Origin: Balanoglossus misakiensis
Taxonomy: Eukaryota > Hemichordata
Length of the DNA stretch: 64,000 bases
NCBI GenBank assembly: GCA_040954595.2
Contig: CM082576.2
Location: forward strand, 7,936,001-8,000,000
Reading direction: 5' to 3'
Of this stretch, positions 21,962 to 40,599 are shown piece after piece. The translations under genes and the position numbers were made by a program. Below the pieces are notes generated by a model. That model made no database searches. It saw only the letters and a program-made list of their open reading frames with translations, and was not told the origin of the DNA. Within the stretch, counting starts at the first letter, position 1; every line of letters starts with the position of its first letter.

Positions 21962-24110
21962 ATGGCGATCGCGAATAGAGTTGCGTTGATTACCGGGGCT
22001 GCAGACGGCATAGGAAGGGCGATTGCTGTGAGACTGTTGGAGAAAGGACTAAAGGTAATGTCGAGAACACGGGTGCGTGTTGCTGGGATATCGTCGGTTG
22101 TAAGCCGGCGCCGGCAGATGACGACTCGGAGGTGAGGCCAAACCTCGATAACAGAGGTGCGGCCGTCAACCCATGAAGGGAAGAGGGGGAGGGGCGGCGG
22201 CCTATCGCGCGTGCGCGCATAGCTCGACTTGCAGCATTTTTTTTCTTGGAGCCCACAAGCGATTGCGCTTCGTGATAGAAAATATCTCAATCACCCTCCC
22301 CAAGCACTATTCAAGTGCGTTAACGTCTGGACTGTTTTTTTCTGCAGGGTGTGTGTCTTGTCGACATTAACGACAGAAAAGCCAAGGAAACGGCGGCGAA
22401 ACTGTCGAGTAAATTTGGCGAAGAGAAAGTTCTCTACGTGAACTGTGATATATCCTCGAAAGAACAGTTTGAAGGTTAGTATTCAAAGAATTCAATTTTG
22501 TACAGTCAGCGCAGATTTCAGCAACCGTACCCGTTTTATTTTTAAATCATAAAATCGGCAATTTTCATGTCCGCAAAAGTGAATCCTTACTCTTGCATTG
22601 ATGCCGTTTTTGTTATCTTACGCCACCAAACATTTAAAATTACAGGTGCTTTTCAGAAAACCAGGGCGCATTTTAGCGGGCTTCACATAGTCTGCAACAA
22701 CGCCGCCATTGTGAATGAGATCAACTGGGATCGGATGGTAGACGTTAATCTGGTGGGTTCAGAATCTGTCGTGAATTGTTATCGATTGATTATGAATGAT
22801 TGAATTCATTGTGCATTCGCCAACCGATAGAAACAGTTTGTCTGGATATACTCTGTAAATATGATGAACGGCGAAACTTTCGAATTGATGAAACTATAGT
22901 TGTAAGATCACACAACACGACGTATCACCTATAGTCTTCGAGACTGTTTGAAAGCTTATTTAGTATGATCCAAGACAAGAGATCGAAAACTCATATCCAG
23001 TTTCATGACTACAGTACGGCGACTGTCTTCATTGCAATGCTTTACAGGGGTACTGCCTATAGGTGGGCCGTGACTGAGGTCGTATAGACAGCTCGTTCGG
23101 TTCATCATGACGGTTGACTTGAAATTATGTTCTTCGTTTCAGAAGGGTGTTATCAGGGGGACATACTTGGCAGCAGAGCACATGGGAACGAAGAATGGAG
23201 GCACTGGTGGCGCTGTTGTGAATATAGCTTCGGTAAATGGTGTGTACACGTACAACCTCCCACCCACGGATCGACACCAATTGTCGACCCATCAAAATCT
23301 AGCAAGAAAGAGCCATGATACAGAACTTATCTTAGTAATTGTCTTACAGCAATCTTTGATGCAGTTTCGACGTTTTCGAGTCACCCTTTGCGTGATATCT
23401 TCAATAAATGTATGCATTTATCAATATTGGTACATTTTCTGTCCCAGGTTTCCTACCGAACCGTATCGTACCGGTGTATTCGGCCACAAAACATGGCATC
23501 GTCGGTTTCACCAGGAGTTCAGCGGTAGGTTGCACGCTCTATGGGGATGCTAGTCCTCGATATGTTGACTTGACTTATTGATGCATTCTTCCTTCATCGG
23601 GAGTTAACGTTAACCCCAGAAAACCGAAAGAAATCTGAGTTCCATCTTGTCACTTTTTGTCTCTGTCCAGGAAGAGCCTTTGCTGCAAGAGAATGGCGTC
23701 CGGGTGAACGCTGTTTGTCCCGGCGTGGTCGACACACAGATGATCGCCGATATTGAAGAGAAGGGCAGCCGATATCCCGACTTGTATGCGGCGAGAAAGG
23801 GCTTGGCTAGAAAAGTTCCGTAAGTAATGACAACTTAAAGGGGAGGTACAGGCGTAACCCGTTGCTACTCAGTTTGTTAAATATCCCTCCACTGACAGAA
23901 CGACAAAACAATAAACAATTGTCTCATATTTATTCTGAAAAATGCGCGTTTTCCTGTCTGAACATCTCATTGTCTTTTCCTAGGATCCAAAATGTTGTAG
24001 ACGCGGTCCTGAAATTCATCGAAGACACAAGTTCCAACGGGGTGACTTGCGCCGTTGTTCCCGATGACCCCATGCTCGTTGTGGAACCTCCTAAGTTGGT
24101 CGTTATATGA
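21962..24110 (+). CDS. HPGD: HPGD-like short-chain dehydrogenase, copy B
   Basis: Seven exons: 21962-22054, 22348-22474, 22646-22752, 23143-23239, 23448-23524, 23671-23819 and 23984-24110, giving 258 residues. Exon borders and phases match copy A; exon 5 is one codon longer (FLPNRIVPVY versus FLPSPLPVY). NAD motif TGAADGIG, NNAA, a Ser in the strand-5 segment (NIASVNG) and YSATK are present. Exons are highly similar to copy A, while parts of the introns have diverged. It is probably cytosolic and NAD-dependent, oxidising hydroxylated lipids. The start at 21962 was chosen because copy A starts at the same codon. Amino-acid changes near the active-site loop may give a different substrate preference. 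Confidence 0.9.
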
Positions 24111-24337
24111 TAATGATGCCGGTGGTGATGCGGATGAGGTGGATATGGTATAGCAGTGAAATATGCGCACTTTGCCACATAATTTTTGAACTTAAGATAA
24201 TGGGTTCGGTGGGAACATCGATAACGGTTGAACAGGGTTTCGGGAGATTATGGTTTTTGGTGCAAGCCTTCTGCACACATCCTGAACGTGAGGTTATCTT
24301 GCAATATCAGACTTTTTATCATTTTACAGACACGTTG

Positions 24338-24343
24338 AATAAA
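24338..24343 (+). promoter_or_regulatory. AATAAA poly(A) signal, HPGD-like copy B
   Basis: Same context as the copy A signal (GTTGAATAAATGATCAG), 228 bases after the stop codon. Confidence 0.75.
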
Positions 24344-25977
24344 TGATCAGACGCACATGTACATCGCTGTCAGACTGTCTCTCTCATCTTTGTATCACCA
24401 GGGCGGGCTGCAAGACGGGGGTAATCAATGTTACGCACGCGCAGATTTCATGGCCATCTGTCCAGGTGTTTTACATGGCAGACGAGGACACTCCAGAGTT
24501 CAAAGGTTACAGTGGTTGTTTGGGTTTGAACTTGAACACATCGGCTGTCATTAAATTCAAGAACCACAGTCTAAGAGAGACTAACTTTCAACCGATTTTA
24601 ATTCACACCCAAAAAATCTAATCTATGTTCAACATGGTTTTCTTCTTATATAATACGTAGCCTACAGTTTCCCTGTACATGAATAAGAAATATTCATCGC
24701 TTAGTAGGAAGTGATGAAGCTAACTAAACAGTCTTGTACTCCGTTGCAATTGAGAATGTGTATGAAATCCTCCTTTGATACGAAAGCTTATGAAGATACT
24801 CATGCATTGTTCTTTTCGCCCCAGCGGTCAATCTACTGTGATAATGTCAATTGAACCACCTAAAAGGATTTCAAACAAATGTGAAATCACTTCATAATTT
24901 AAAAAAAAATAACACGTTAGATTATGTGTATTCAGTTTGACAAGAGCCTGTGGGCTAATGACATGGAGTTGTTGGTAGCCATAGTAACAGTGCGTACAAT
25001 CGATTGAGATGGCATCATCAGCGGTTGTACTTGATCGAAATAAAACAATTATGCGGGTCACATGGATCACATGGATTCCGCACTGTGCCGGTTGCCATAG
25101 AAACTTCATATCTGCGAAAGATAACGAAGACTGTGAAATACAATGCGATATGAAGGCCTCTGGAAATTTGGCAGGGTTGCCTGTTCGATCGAAGCTCTCT
25201 TTATATAACGACGAGAAAAGCTGTTCAAGCGATATTGTAATGAAGTACTTGAAATATACGAATTTCTTTAATTCATGTAATTGAAGGCCGGGATAGACCA
25301 TTTGCCCAGGGAGCTTTCATAAATTAGATCGGGCTTACCATTGGCCGAACAAATCATAGACACTCGACTCGTATTAACAAATGTCGATTGACAGTGATTC
25401 ATGCATCGTTTTTTGGGGTTGGAATTAGCTGCCCGTGATGATCTATATGCCAAAGTGATACTCCAGTACGTGTGTAGTGAACACGAAAATTAGTGAGAAT
25501 ATGTGTGAAACTTAACCCTCCTAAATATCGCTTTGTAAAATACGCCCTTTGTACGTTATGCGTGAGTTACTATATAACACGAAACCTTGCAAATTGTGTA
25601 CTTACGCATGCGCTTTTTAGTGACACTTCTTTGCCGTTCTTGAAATACACGATCGTGGATCGAGTCAACCGCGCAGTCGCACAAAAATTATCATAAATCA
25701 TGTCTGCTAACAGAGCGAGATAAAGCAATAACCATCAGCTGCTCTATATGAATTTAACAAGGCAACGCTACACGCATATGGTAGGTCTGTTACTCTATTT
25801 CAGAACAGCGGGTACCACTATACCGTTAATCCAGATTCTTGAAGAACGCTATCGGAGGTGAATTTCAAGACTCTGATATCGCAACTCGCTTATTATCCTC
25901 GCTCGTCCTGATTTTACCCATCATCGTTGTTTGACACTGCGAATCTCCACTGCTCAACGCGGCCGGCACTTGCCACT
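24344..25977. other. Intergenic between HPGD and MCFD2 pairs
   Basis: Short frames at 24343-24621 and 25009-25284 lack splice or family support. The last 150 bases should contain the promoter and 5' UTR of the MCFD2-like gene; no TATA box was obvious. Confidence 0.45.
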
Positions 25978-28900
25978 ATGACTTACGCGCGGTTGGGTTT
26001 CATCGTCTTCATCGTCATTGTTCTCTGCTGTGCGTCAATCCACGGGCACACAGGCTCCTCTCACGGAGGAGGTCAACATCGAGGCGATCCAAGCAACAAA
26101 TTCCACGATCCGAGCGTTGTCAGAGATAAAGAGTAAGTGATTTAGTTTGTATTCTTTGGAGAAAAATAAGTCTTTTGCCAGACAAAAGAAATTGGATGTC
26201 TCGAAGACATAGTATTAAAAATATATGGCTTGCATATATTGGTATTAAATATATATGTATATTTTTGGCAAATATATAATGTATATATTTATATTTGTAC
26301 TACATGTATGATGCCTTTGTTATATTTATCGTATGAATGCACTCTACGTGATATTTATACAAGCATGAAAGAATGAAAGCAAACATGTACTGTTATTATT
26401 AACTGTTATTATTATTAAGTCTATGTGATAAAATGGAAGTATAGTTTCTTTCCACTGCGCTAAAAGATGGTAAAAATTAAAGTGATTTATATATCTCTCG
26501 ACAAACTCAAGTACACACACAAGCATATGGTTGTGTATTACACTGTGTATAAGAAAATGATTGGCGTTCGTTAAACAGCATAGAAATTGTGACCGTAGGT
26601 CAAACAACTTATAACGAGCCCACCTATAATGCAATCGCGGTCGATCTGTATATACATGTGTATTTCACCACTAGTGAACTGTGTTTTAACCCAGTTCGTT
26701 GTACGAGGAAGTACGTCATTATTATTTCCGAATGATAAAAGTCGATGATCTGCCTGCCTCATTAATTCCTCACGTGTAGTACCTCGAACAAACACTGTTA
26801 TCTCTTTCTATCTTTTTATGAATAGTAATAAGATGAAATCGGATATTTTATAGTCACGTTAATTAACTTATCTCGGAACACATTGCACTTATAATATCTA
26901 CATCATTGAGTAGTAAAATCGGGCATGCATGTCAAAGGAAAATCAGATAACGTGACAGTCGTGTCATATAAACTATATAAAATGCATGCAGGCGTATATA
27001 CGGTGATTTTATTTTGCAAATTCGACAACGGAAAGAGACGTCGGTCTGCTTTCATACCTGTTAGGCTGCAAGGTGATGAACACCCCCTACGATCGTGTCA
27101 AAGTCATTCATCATAATCTTCAATCACGTCAGATATCTTGTGTAGGTGTAGTGTCTTTTGAGGTCATTAAAGCGTGCAACGCAAAGAGCCGCGGGGTCAC
27201 CTTGTATAGAGGCAAACATTGGAAATCTATAGTTATGATTAAAGATAAAGATGACATTACAGTTTCCGTCCGCCCATGCGTTTTTTTTCTTGTGATGAGA
27301 ATTCTCTGGGGCGATCGGAAACCGAAACACGTCGCAGCGGCAGAGGCGAGGATTCGCATTGACTTCACATGTGTAATTGAAATACACATGTACTAGTTTT
27401 CTTCGCCGTATCGTCAAAAGCGCCAATCGATACGACAGGTCTTATCTGAGGACCCGAGACAGTGATATGAATGGAATAGTACGTATACAGTCTTTATGCT
27501 GAATGTCAAAAAGAAGCGCATTTCAGTCAACCGAATAGAAAGGTGCTATTTTCAGTTTATGTCGCATAAATGTGGATTTTTATAACGAGCAATATACATG
27601 TACCAGTCTTGTCAATTTTCCCGTAAATGATAAAAAATATTTACGGCTTGACGAGTGTATAATTAAATGTGGCATCTGAGACCATACGCCCGGACGCCGT
27701 GCCGCTGGTTACTGAGTGATTTATTAAAGTGTGGCCTCGCACACCAGAGACACCCGTTTTTTAATATAGTTCTGCCTGATATAATGTGGATGAACCCTGT
27801 AGATACTTCTCCCGCTTGACTACAAAGAGCCCAACGTTTTGTTTCCTATAGTACTTCCTGTCACAGCTAATGAAGTCTATTAACATACCAGTTTATCACT
27901 GGGACAACCGTTCAAATAAGCGGAGAAAACTCCATATATCAAAACCTCCTTGAACGTGGAATTAATTATAGTGACATAATTAGCTTTTGATACCAATTCG
28001 AGCTTCTTTGATGAAAATTTGGAAAAGTAAAGGCAATAGAATGCCATGTCCCTTATAATGTTAATATATATGAACATCGCTTTGTACACGTGGATTTCGA
28101 CGTAAATTACATATGTAAAACAGAGTGGCATCGCTTCGTTTACATTATCTCGATAGTATTAAGATTGCCAGTGCGTGGGAGCCACGCACCTGTCAATTTT
28201 CCTCGCCCACTTTTACGCGTATTTCGAGGTCTATCTCGTTCGACATACATGACGTCGAGGAGGATATATTTCATGTTCGCTGCGCACAATGTTCAAAGAC
28301 AACGCTGGCTGTTGATGAAGGAAGTCTATCATTTGCCTTGATTTGCTAAAATTGTCTTCTCTCGCCATTATTATATCACACAATATATGACAGTAAACAT
28401 TTTCCAATTGCGCCCTCTCAAATGGACGCCATCTTTGACGGTGTCGTCTGCTTGAATAACTGGTTGAAATTTGCATTTGTTATCTTGTGCAGGCACGTCA
28501 AGGAACACTTAAAGGATGTCGCGGGTGATCTGGATGAAAATGAAATGACAGACGAAGAGCTGGAGTTCCATTATTTCAAGTAAGTGGAATGCGTCTAGTT
28601 TTAAATTGAGTTGAGCAATACCTGCACCCATAAATACCGGCAATAGTCGTTTTGAGAGATCCCGGATGTTTCTAGCTACTGACACCCAACTTCTTTGCAA
28701 CCAACAGAATGCACGATTTCGACAACAACACAAAACTGGATGGCCTTGAGATGCTAGCGGCGCTGACACATATGATGGAACACGATCTGACGATAGACGA
28801 TAAACTCTCCGATGAAATCGAGACAAGAATAGGATACTACTCAGGTATATACGTCGATATCCACTCTTATGTCGGTCTGTCTGTCAGTCTGCCTGCCTGC

Positions 28901-29272
28901 CTGCCTATATATATGTATGTCTCGTTGACACGGTCGATTGGTCTGCTTGTCTGTCTCTCTGTCACTGAAAGTTCGGTTTCTGTAATTATGAAAAAACTAC
29001 ATATCACGAAAATAATCACCATGTTATTACCATATATTGACATGGATCTATTCATACCCCTAGGAATTGTAATCTTCCGAATTCTTTTCTACCCAGATGA
29101 TTGACAAACATCTGTGTATTTTTTGTTCACAGAAATCATTGACAGGGTGCTACAAGAAGACGATTTCAATAACGATGGCTACTTGACTTATCTGGAGTAT
29201 GTTGTTGCTAGGCGACGAGACGAAAGAGCGTCAGCAGCGGCGGCGACACAGAAACAGTCCGGTGACCTGTAG
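25978..29272 (+). CDS. MCFD2: MCFD2-like EF-hand secretory protein, copy A
   Basis: Exons 25978-26132, 28493-28579, 28708-28844 and 29133-29272 join to 172 residues. Residues 1-27 are a signal peptide. Then comes the family's HDPSVVRDKEHVKEHLKD segment and two EF-hands: DFDNNTKLDGLE (Asp 1, Asp 3, Asn 5, Asp 9, Glu 12) and DFNNDGYLTYLE. MCFD2 binds the lectin ERGIC-53/LMAN1 and helps export glycoproteins, including clotting factors in vertebrates, from the ER. The calcium-dependent cargo-receptor role is inferred by homology. The C-terminus is longer than in human MCFD2, with an Arg/Ala/Gln-rich tail ending SGDL. Intron 1 is 2.4 kb and AT-rich, and intron 3 contains CTGT/CTGC repeats near 28870. 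Confidence 0.9.
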
Positions 29273-31293
29273 AAAGTTAGCCCGCCAAAACTATGCAATG
29301 AATTCCCTACAGAACAACTACAGAACCTGTCAGCTTCCAAAAGACAATTCATTTCAGTCCAAAAGGGCCATAAATTTTGGACTTAGATTCGGGCTTTGTA
29401 AAACTATGTTTCAACGTATGGGTCCCTGATATCATAATTTGATCGTCTATTTAGAGGTCCCGAGAAATCGTGGACATCACCCACCAATTTCCCAGAATTT
29501 AGCAGTGATACCAAGATAGACAACATTTATTTCAGTTCTTTTCTGAACAAACATTTCCAGTCTGTAAATAACATCAGCTGTCAGAATATTGATGACATTT
29601 TTGCCTTTCCCCTTTATTTGAGTATTTCCCCTGAAATGTGTTTGTGTCATCGACGCTTTTTCTTATTCTAAGTCTTGCAAAACCATAGACTGTCTGTGGT
29701 AAAACGCACTGTTGAGGAACCACCTGTTGATTTGAGCAGACGAAATTTTAGTATGTGATCGATTGGTGGCGCACGTCTACAGATGATTTTATTGGTAACA
29801 CACCTTGAAGGGAAACTTGACACAAAATATGAAAATGATTGGTTGTACAGTGTATAACTCTGATGGCTAACAGTAACTATGCAGATGTATACAATTAAGC
29901 CAATGATATAAAGCCATACAAACGTGTAGACACATCTATGATATGATAACTGACTGGGAGACTAAATATCCAGGAGCACGTATATTTATATTTTCGAAAT
30001 GGACCCCCCCCCCCCCCATATCCGCGTAAAAGTCAGCGAATCTGTGTGTAGTTTAAATGTGTGCTGTTCAATGGACAGTTTGTTCTTGCACGTTTGTATG
30101 AAACGTTTTCGCAGAATCGTTAAAAGGACCAAAAACATGTTGTCCGAGCACTATTTGCGTGTTAGATGTACTGTATCTGCTTTGTCAGAATTGTGTGAAA
30201 TAAAAATCGCCGTTCTTATAAGTTCTGAATATCTCACAGGACTCCTGCGTTCCACAGTATAGACTTACTGAACTCAAAAAAGTGCATGGCTAACAATCGA
30301 ACCCACATCCACATACTAGTACCTGGATCGTATAGCATTGCTGAAAGCAGTGTGCCGTAGTTTTTATCATGATACCTCATCTCGTGTCAATACGTCTTCG
30401 AAAGCAGACATGAATGATCTCTCTCACGATATTGTAGAAATAACCATGATAACGACCGACCAAGAAAAAAGTTCCATCCATAGTGACTCTTGCATTCGTA
30501 TCCACTGTGCAACAATCCATCACCAAACGCTTTATGTTGTGAAATCAGCCTTTCCCGCGTCTGTTCTTGTAGTAAAACGAACCAAGTAAAGAACCGGTAA
30601 ATTTGGGAGAAAATGAAAGTCAGAGAACGATTGGTGGGCGACGGTCAAACAATCTCGCGTCAACATATCCAAAACTCGCTTCAGCGAGGTATCTTCCGGA
30701 TTATTCTCTCTCTCTGCAAATGCCTGGGTAGACGATGGGGGGTATAATACACATGGGCGTATAAGTTCCTTTGGAGAAGACCATCCGGTGTATGTAGTAG
30801 CTTTACATACGACTGAGCTAATTATACATTTAACACCTGGTCACACTGACAGAAGCCTTTCTCTCTAAGTCATTCAAAAATACAACAGAACAATGCAATC
30901 GTACTCATGATGTTATGAACTGTAGCTTACGGCGAGGAGTGCACGTGTATTTTTACCCCTCCGCCAACGGTGTGATAAAGGCTGGTAAGCGTATTTTAAC
31001 AGCGTGTTTAAATATTCATATGGTTACAAACACTGGCATTTGGGAACAAGCGGCACATATTCATGAACTTCTTAATATAGTTCCATTCATACCGGTACGT
31101 GGCAACGTCAGTATCGTCTGCCCCGTTTCACAGTACAGAACGAAACATACCGATACTAGTATTCACTGACACATTCTGGCACATGAGGTTGGCGATACTT
31201 TGAATTCGTGTTACCTCTCCAAATAGGCCTACGATACACCACGCCGCGTTTTAATTCCCATCTTCAAACCCAGAGCCCAGGAACGGTTGGAAT
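29273..31293. other. Spacer between the MCFD2-like copies
   Basis: 3' UTR of copy A and promoter of copy B. An AATAAA at 30199 is a possible but distant poly(A) signal, and a C14 run lies at 30004-30017. Small open frames at 29999-30262 and 30338-30589 have no support. Nothing else was recognised. Confidence 0.45.
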
Positions 31294-33298
31294 ATGGAAT
31301 ACAAGGTGGTAGCGTTGGTCATTTTGGCCGTAGTTGGGTTGATCGGGTCACCTTCCTATGGACATTCATTCGACGAGAAGATGCAGAAGCACGTAGGTGG
31401 CCCGAGCTTGAAGGAAGTCGAAAATAGATTCCATGATCCAAGCTTCGTCGGAGACAAAGAGTAAGTTCATCATTGCCACTTTTGTATTTTGTGTTGGTCA
31501 AATGTTATTTATGATGAGTGACACTTTGGAGATGCGGTAACTTTAATGACATACTGCATGTCAACAGGTTTCGCGGATGACACCTTAAATTTATAATTTC
31601 CATCTGAATATTATTGATAAAACTGCAATTTCACTGAATATGACTACTTAACAATATCCCCTTTGCCTGTGACTTCAATCCCAGTTAATTTTTTGAAAAT
31701 ACATTGACTGTCATACATGCACATTTCTCACATCAAGTGTTCATGCATCCCATCACTGATGATTTCATCTTTTGACGGGCCCACGCGCATCAAACGTTTG
31801 GGGTCGGGAGGGGGTCGGGTTTAACCGGGAGCGTAATCTGGTGAGGTCGAGGAAGATTGGCCACTGTGAGTGTTATGATCGTCGTCACAGAATTATAGAC
31901 AAAATCGTTGATAGCACGCACACTCTTTGTAACATTCGAATGAGAAACACATACCAGTTAGTATCATAACTCCAATTATAATATTCGTTTTTAATATTCG
32001 TGTTTATCAGAATTGTTACGCAAGTGCACGAAAAAACGCAGGTACATCTACTTTGGATATTGAGCACCGAAGTATTCAGAAATAAGTGGTCATCCGAATT
32101 TAGGCATTTCAAAATTTGGCCTGGAAAAGTCAATGCCAGCATTCCAGACAGAAATCAAGACAGGCGCATACAGTGCGGTATAGACTGAAATGTGGACTGG
32201 CTCTGTGTAAATAATGGGTAATAATACTTTCGGACGACAAACCTGTAAACCAGATCAGTCCTAACTGTTTCCCTCGTTACATCCACACAGACACATTAAG
32301 GAACACCTTGAGGAAATTGCGGGTACGATTGACGAAAGTAAGATGACAAAAGAAGAAATCGAATTCCACTTCTTCAAGTAAGTTTCATGGAAGTTCACTT
32401 GCAGTTTTTCTCTACCTCCGTTGCAAGTCTGTCCATATACCTCGAAGTAGGAATAATGCGACGCATCATCCCAACATCCTCCCCGTTTGTGAAACGAATG
32501 TTCACCCCCCCCCCCCGATTCAACATGAAAAAGAACTGCTGACGTCACAAACAAAACATTACATATATATATTAAGCTTATGTATTGGGATTGCCTTGAG
32601 CAATATATGAGAAAAGGTCTAAAGACTTGTATCGAGGTGCATCCACACGGTGACTCTTTTCTTAAAATCTCCTGGACACCTCGATGCTGATGTCTTATTT
32701 CTAAGCGCAGATTGCATGATATGGATGACGATGGCAGACTTGATGGACTTGAGATTTTAGCGGCGCTCACTCATGAGATACACTTCGATGAAAACAGCGG
32801 CGTTAGTTTAGCGGAAGAAGTGGAAATGCAGGTCGAGCGTGCAACAGGTATGCAACACAAACATAAATGACCGAAACGTACCAAAGTGCCTTTTCACTTC
32901 ATGCTAGGGGGTCAGATGACGTTATGCTAACTGCACTGTGGGTAATAAAAGTCGATAGCTCATTGAGGCAAGAGTTTAGAGATATTTATCACACAGCTCT
33001 GCTTGGTAGCAAAATTTGGTGAGAATATGCCTTTTCTTTCTATAGAAGAATAAAGTGTGCCAGTCTTGCTTCATTGTATAGGACAACAGATATCTATCTA
33101 CAAATGTATCTTGGCTAAATGTTCTAGACCAGAGATTTTGCCATTCAACTTATTCTCTCCCATACAGAATCTATTGATAAAATTCTCCGACAAGACGATT
33201 TTAATAAAGATGGATACCTGTCATACCTGGAGTACACTGTGGCCAGGAGAAGATCGGAAGCAGCAACTCTAGACAAAGAACTTGACGAAGATTTTTAA
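31294..33298 (+). CDS. MCFD2: MCFD2-like EF-hand secretory protein, copy B
   Basis: Exons 31294-31460, 32291-32377, 32711-32847 and 33168-33298 give 173 residues, with the same intron phases (2, 2, 1) as copy A. There is a signal peptide (VVALVILAVVGLIGS), then HDPSFVGDKEHIKEHLEE and two complete EF-hands, DMDDDGRLDGLE and DFNKDGYLSYLE. The helix between the EF-hands and the acidic C-terminus (LDKELDEDF) differ most from copy A. It is probably an ER/ERGIC luminal adaptor for LMAN1-type lectins. The two copies clearly arose by tandem duplication, but their divergence suggests this is old. Candidate poly(A) signals are at 33708, 33793 and 33842. Confidence 0.9.
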
Positions 33299-34395
33299 GA
33301 ACAAGTTTTTTCATTTTTATTGTTACCACCTCATCAGGAATTATAACTTCTTGAGGATTTCCATGATTTTATATTTCTTGCAATTTTTTTTATTACAATA
33401 TGCAAGGCCAACACGCGCCACATACAGAAACCATACACGGTTAGCCAAAATTATATCAGGTGATTGTTGTCTTTGAGTTAACATGTTGAGCACTTGGTGA
33501 TTTGAAAGATCAGTATGGCTGACATTTTGGTATTTTTCATTCTACACAAAATTAAAATTGAATTCTAACTACTATCCCAGGTATGCCCACCATGGAGAAG
33601 TACTTCTTAGTTTCACATTATATGGTTTTGAGCAAGCGAGATAAAACAATTTCAAAAGAGATAACTGTTTCCTGACATTCAACTAAATTTCAGTAAATGC
33701 AGCGTACAATAAAACGTTAAGTTTTAAAAGAAAAAAGTCTTGTAAAAGTTTTATGTAAAATGCATGAGAAGCTAGCTGAAGAAAATTTCTAAAATAAAGT
33801 AAAAGTGACAAAACTTAATTTTTCATTGTTTACAGAGTCTGAATAAAGTACTAAGCTATGCAATTCTTGTTTTTCCAATTCAACAGAGGTGTCCGTTTTC
33901 CAGAATTTCCAAATACAGGTCTCATCTTAACAGCTGTGAGAATGCCGACAGAACTACATGACCTCTGTGATCTGTATGGTACAGCACCTATTTAAGATAA
34001 CAATGCAGCATAATCTTTGGTAGTACTTTCCCTTAAATAGGTCCGCCAGAGAACAGCAATGAACTGGGTTGACATCATAAGAACAAACTATCATCTACTC
34101 TGAAATCTGTCATCTTATGTTAAAAATCACATGAAGATGCTTTTCTCTCTTATTTTACTGAAGTCTACACAGGCATTCTACAAAGCTTCTGTTCAAAACT
34201 TGCTTTTCATCAGCAGAGTTCTCTTCCCTGCTTCAGTTGCAGGAGTCTCCTCAATCATCGAGGCAAAGTCTTCATCCCGCCTTGTCTTGCATCAAAGCAT
34301 ATCTGGTAGCAAAATTGGTTGCCTGGCAACGGGTAAAGCTTCTAGCACCTGCAGTTAATATCCCTTTGACATTCTTCTCAGTGACTGGAAGAGAC
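33299..34395. other. Convergent 3' regions of MCFD2-like copy B and RIOX1
   Basis: AT-rich. AATAAA on + at 33708, 33793 and 33842 would serve the MCFD2-like gene. No close AATAAA was identified on - for RIOX1, so the two 3' UTRs may overlap. Confidence 0.4.
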
Positions 34396-40077
<5,682 letters not shown>

Positions 40078-40346
40078 ATTGATTTCTGCTGTGACTATCA
40101 ATTAATCGTACGCGTACAAATCGCCATGCGTTCACAGGTTGACCTCTCAACTGTGTCAAAGTTCACCAATGTGCGGTGACGTTCGTGAAGTTGGCCTCAT
40201 CCTCATATTCGCGTGACCTATCAAGCTGGCGCCAGCCTCATCCTCATTCTCAGCTTCCGTGACCTCAGGAAGATTAACAATCCGTCATCGGCGATTCGTT
40301 AAACTTTTCTCTCTCCACTACTGCGGCGGCCCATCGCGAAGTGATC

Positions 40347-40599
40347 GTTTTATGTGCCTGTGTCCATGGTACCATAGACATTGCTGCGGTTCCGTAGAAC
40401 TAGGCTGAGTTCAGGATTTCTGTCATTACAATTAACTGTCAGCACACCACTCAAGTTCGTGTGATGTGTTGCCATGACAACTGATGATGTAGCATCGGTA
40501 TGCCCTCTCCTTATTCCCCAAAACAAGGAAAGAACTCGCTACGAAGGATTCATATCGGCTGCTGTTAGTTACCCGTACTTGAAAATTTAATTTTTAAGT
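40347..40599 (+). pseudogene. Duplicated FANCL promoter and first exon, broken donor
   Basis: These 253 bases match 42354-42606 at all but two positions. They include an ATG at 40474 and the whole 90-base FANCL exon 1 with its frame intact. The splice donor GTAAGT of the functional copy is GTTAGT here, and no FANCL exon 2 follows; reading through gives a stop after about 37 codons. It is therefore a non-functional exon copy, although its promoter may still be active. It lies 270 bases from the RIOX1 start. Confidence 0.9.

Noticed and set aside
25009-25284. 91-codon open frame between HPGD and MCFD2 genes
   Set aside because: No family resemblance, no repeat of the gene structure, no splice sites that fit; probably chance.
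27124-27426. Overlapping + and - open frames in intron 1 of MCFD2-like copy A
   Set aside because: Both strands are equally open, there is no splice support, and the intron border phases already explain the gene.
30285-30312. Possible tRNA on the - strand (GGTTCGATT-like box)
   Set aside because: No matching A box or cloverleaf arms were found around it.
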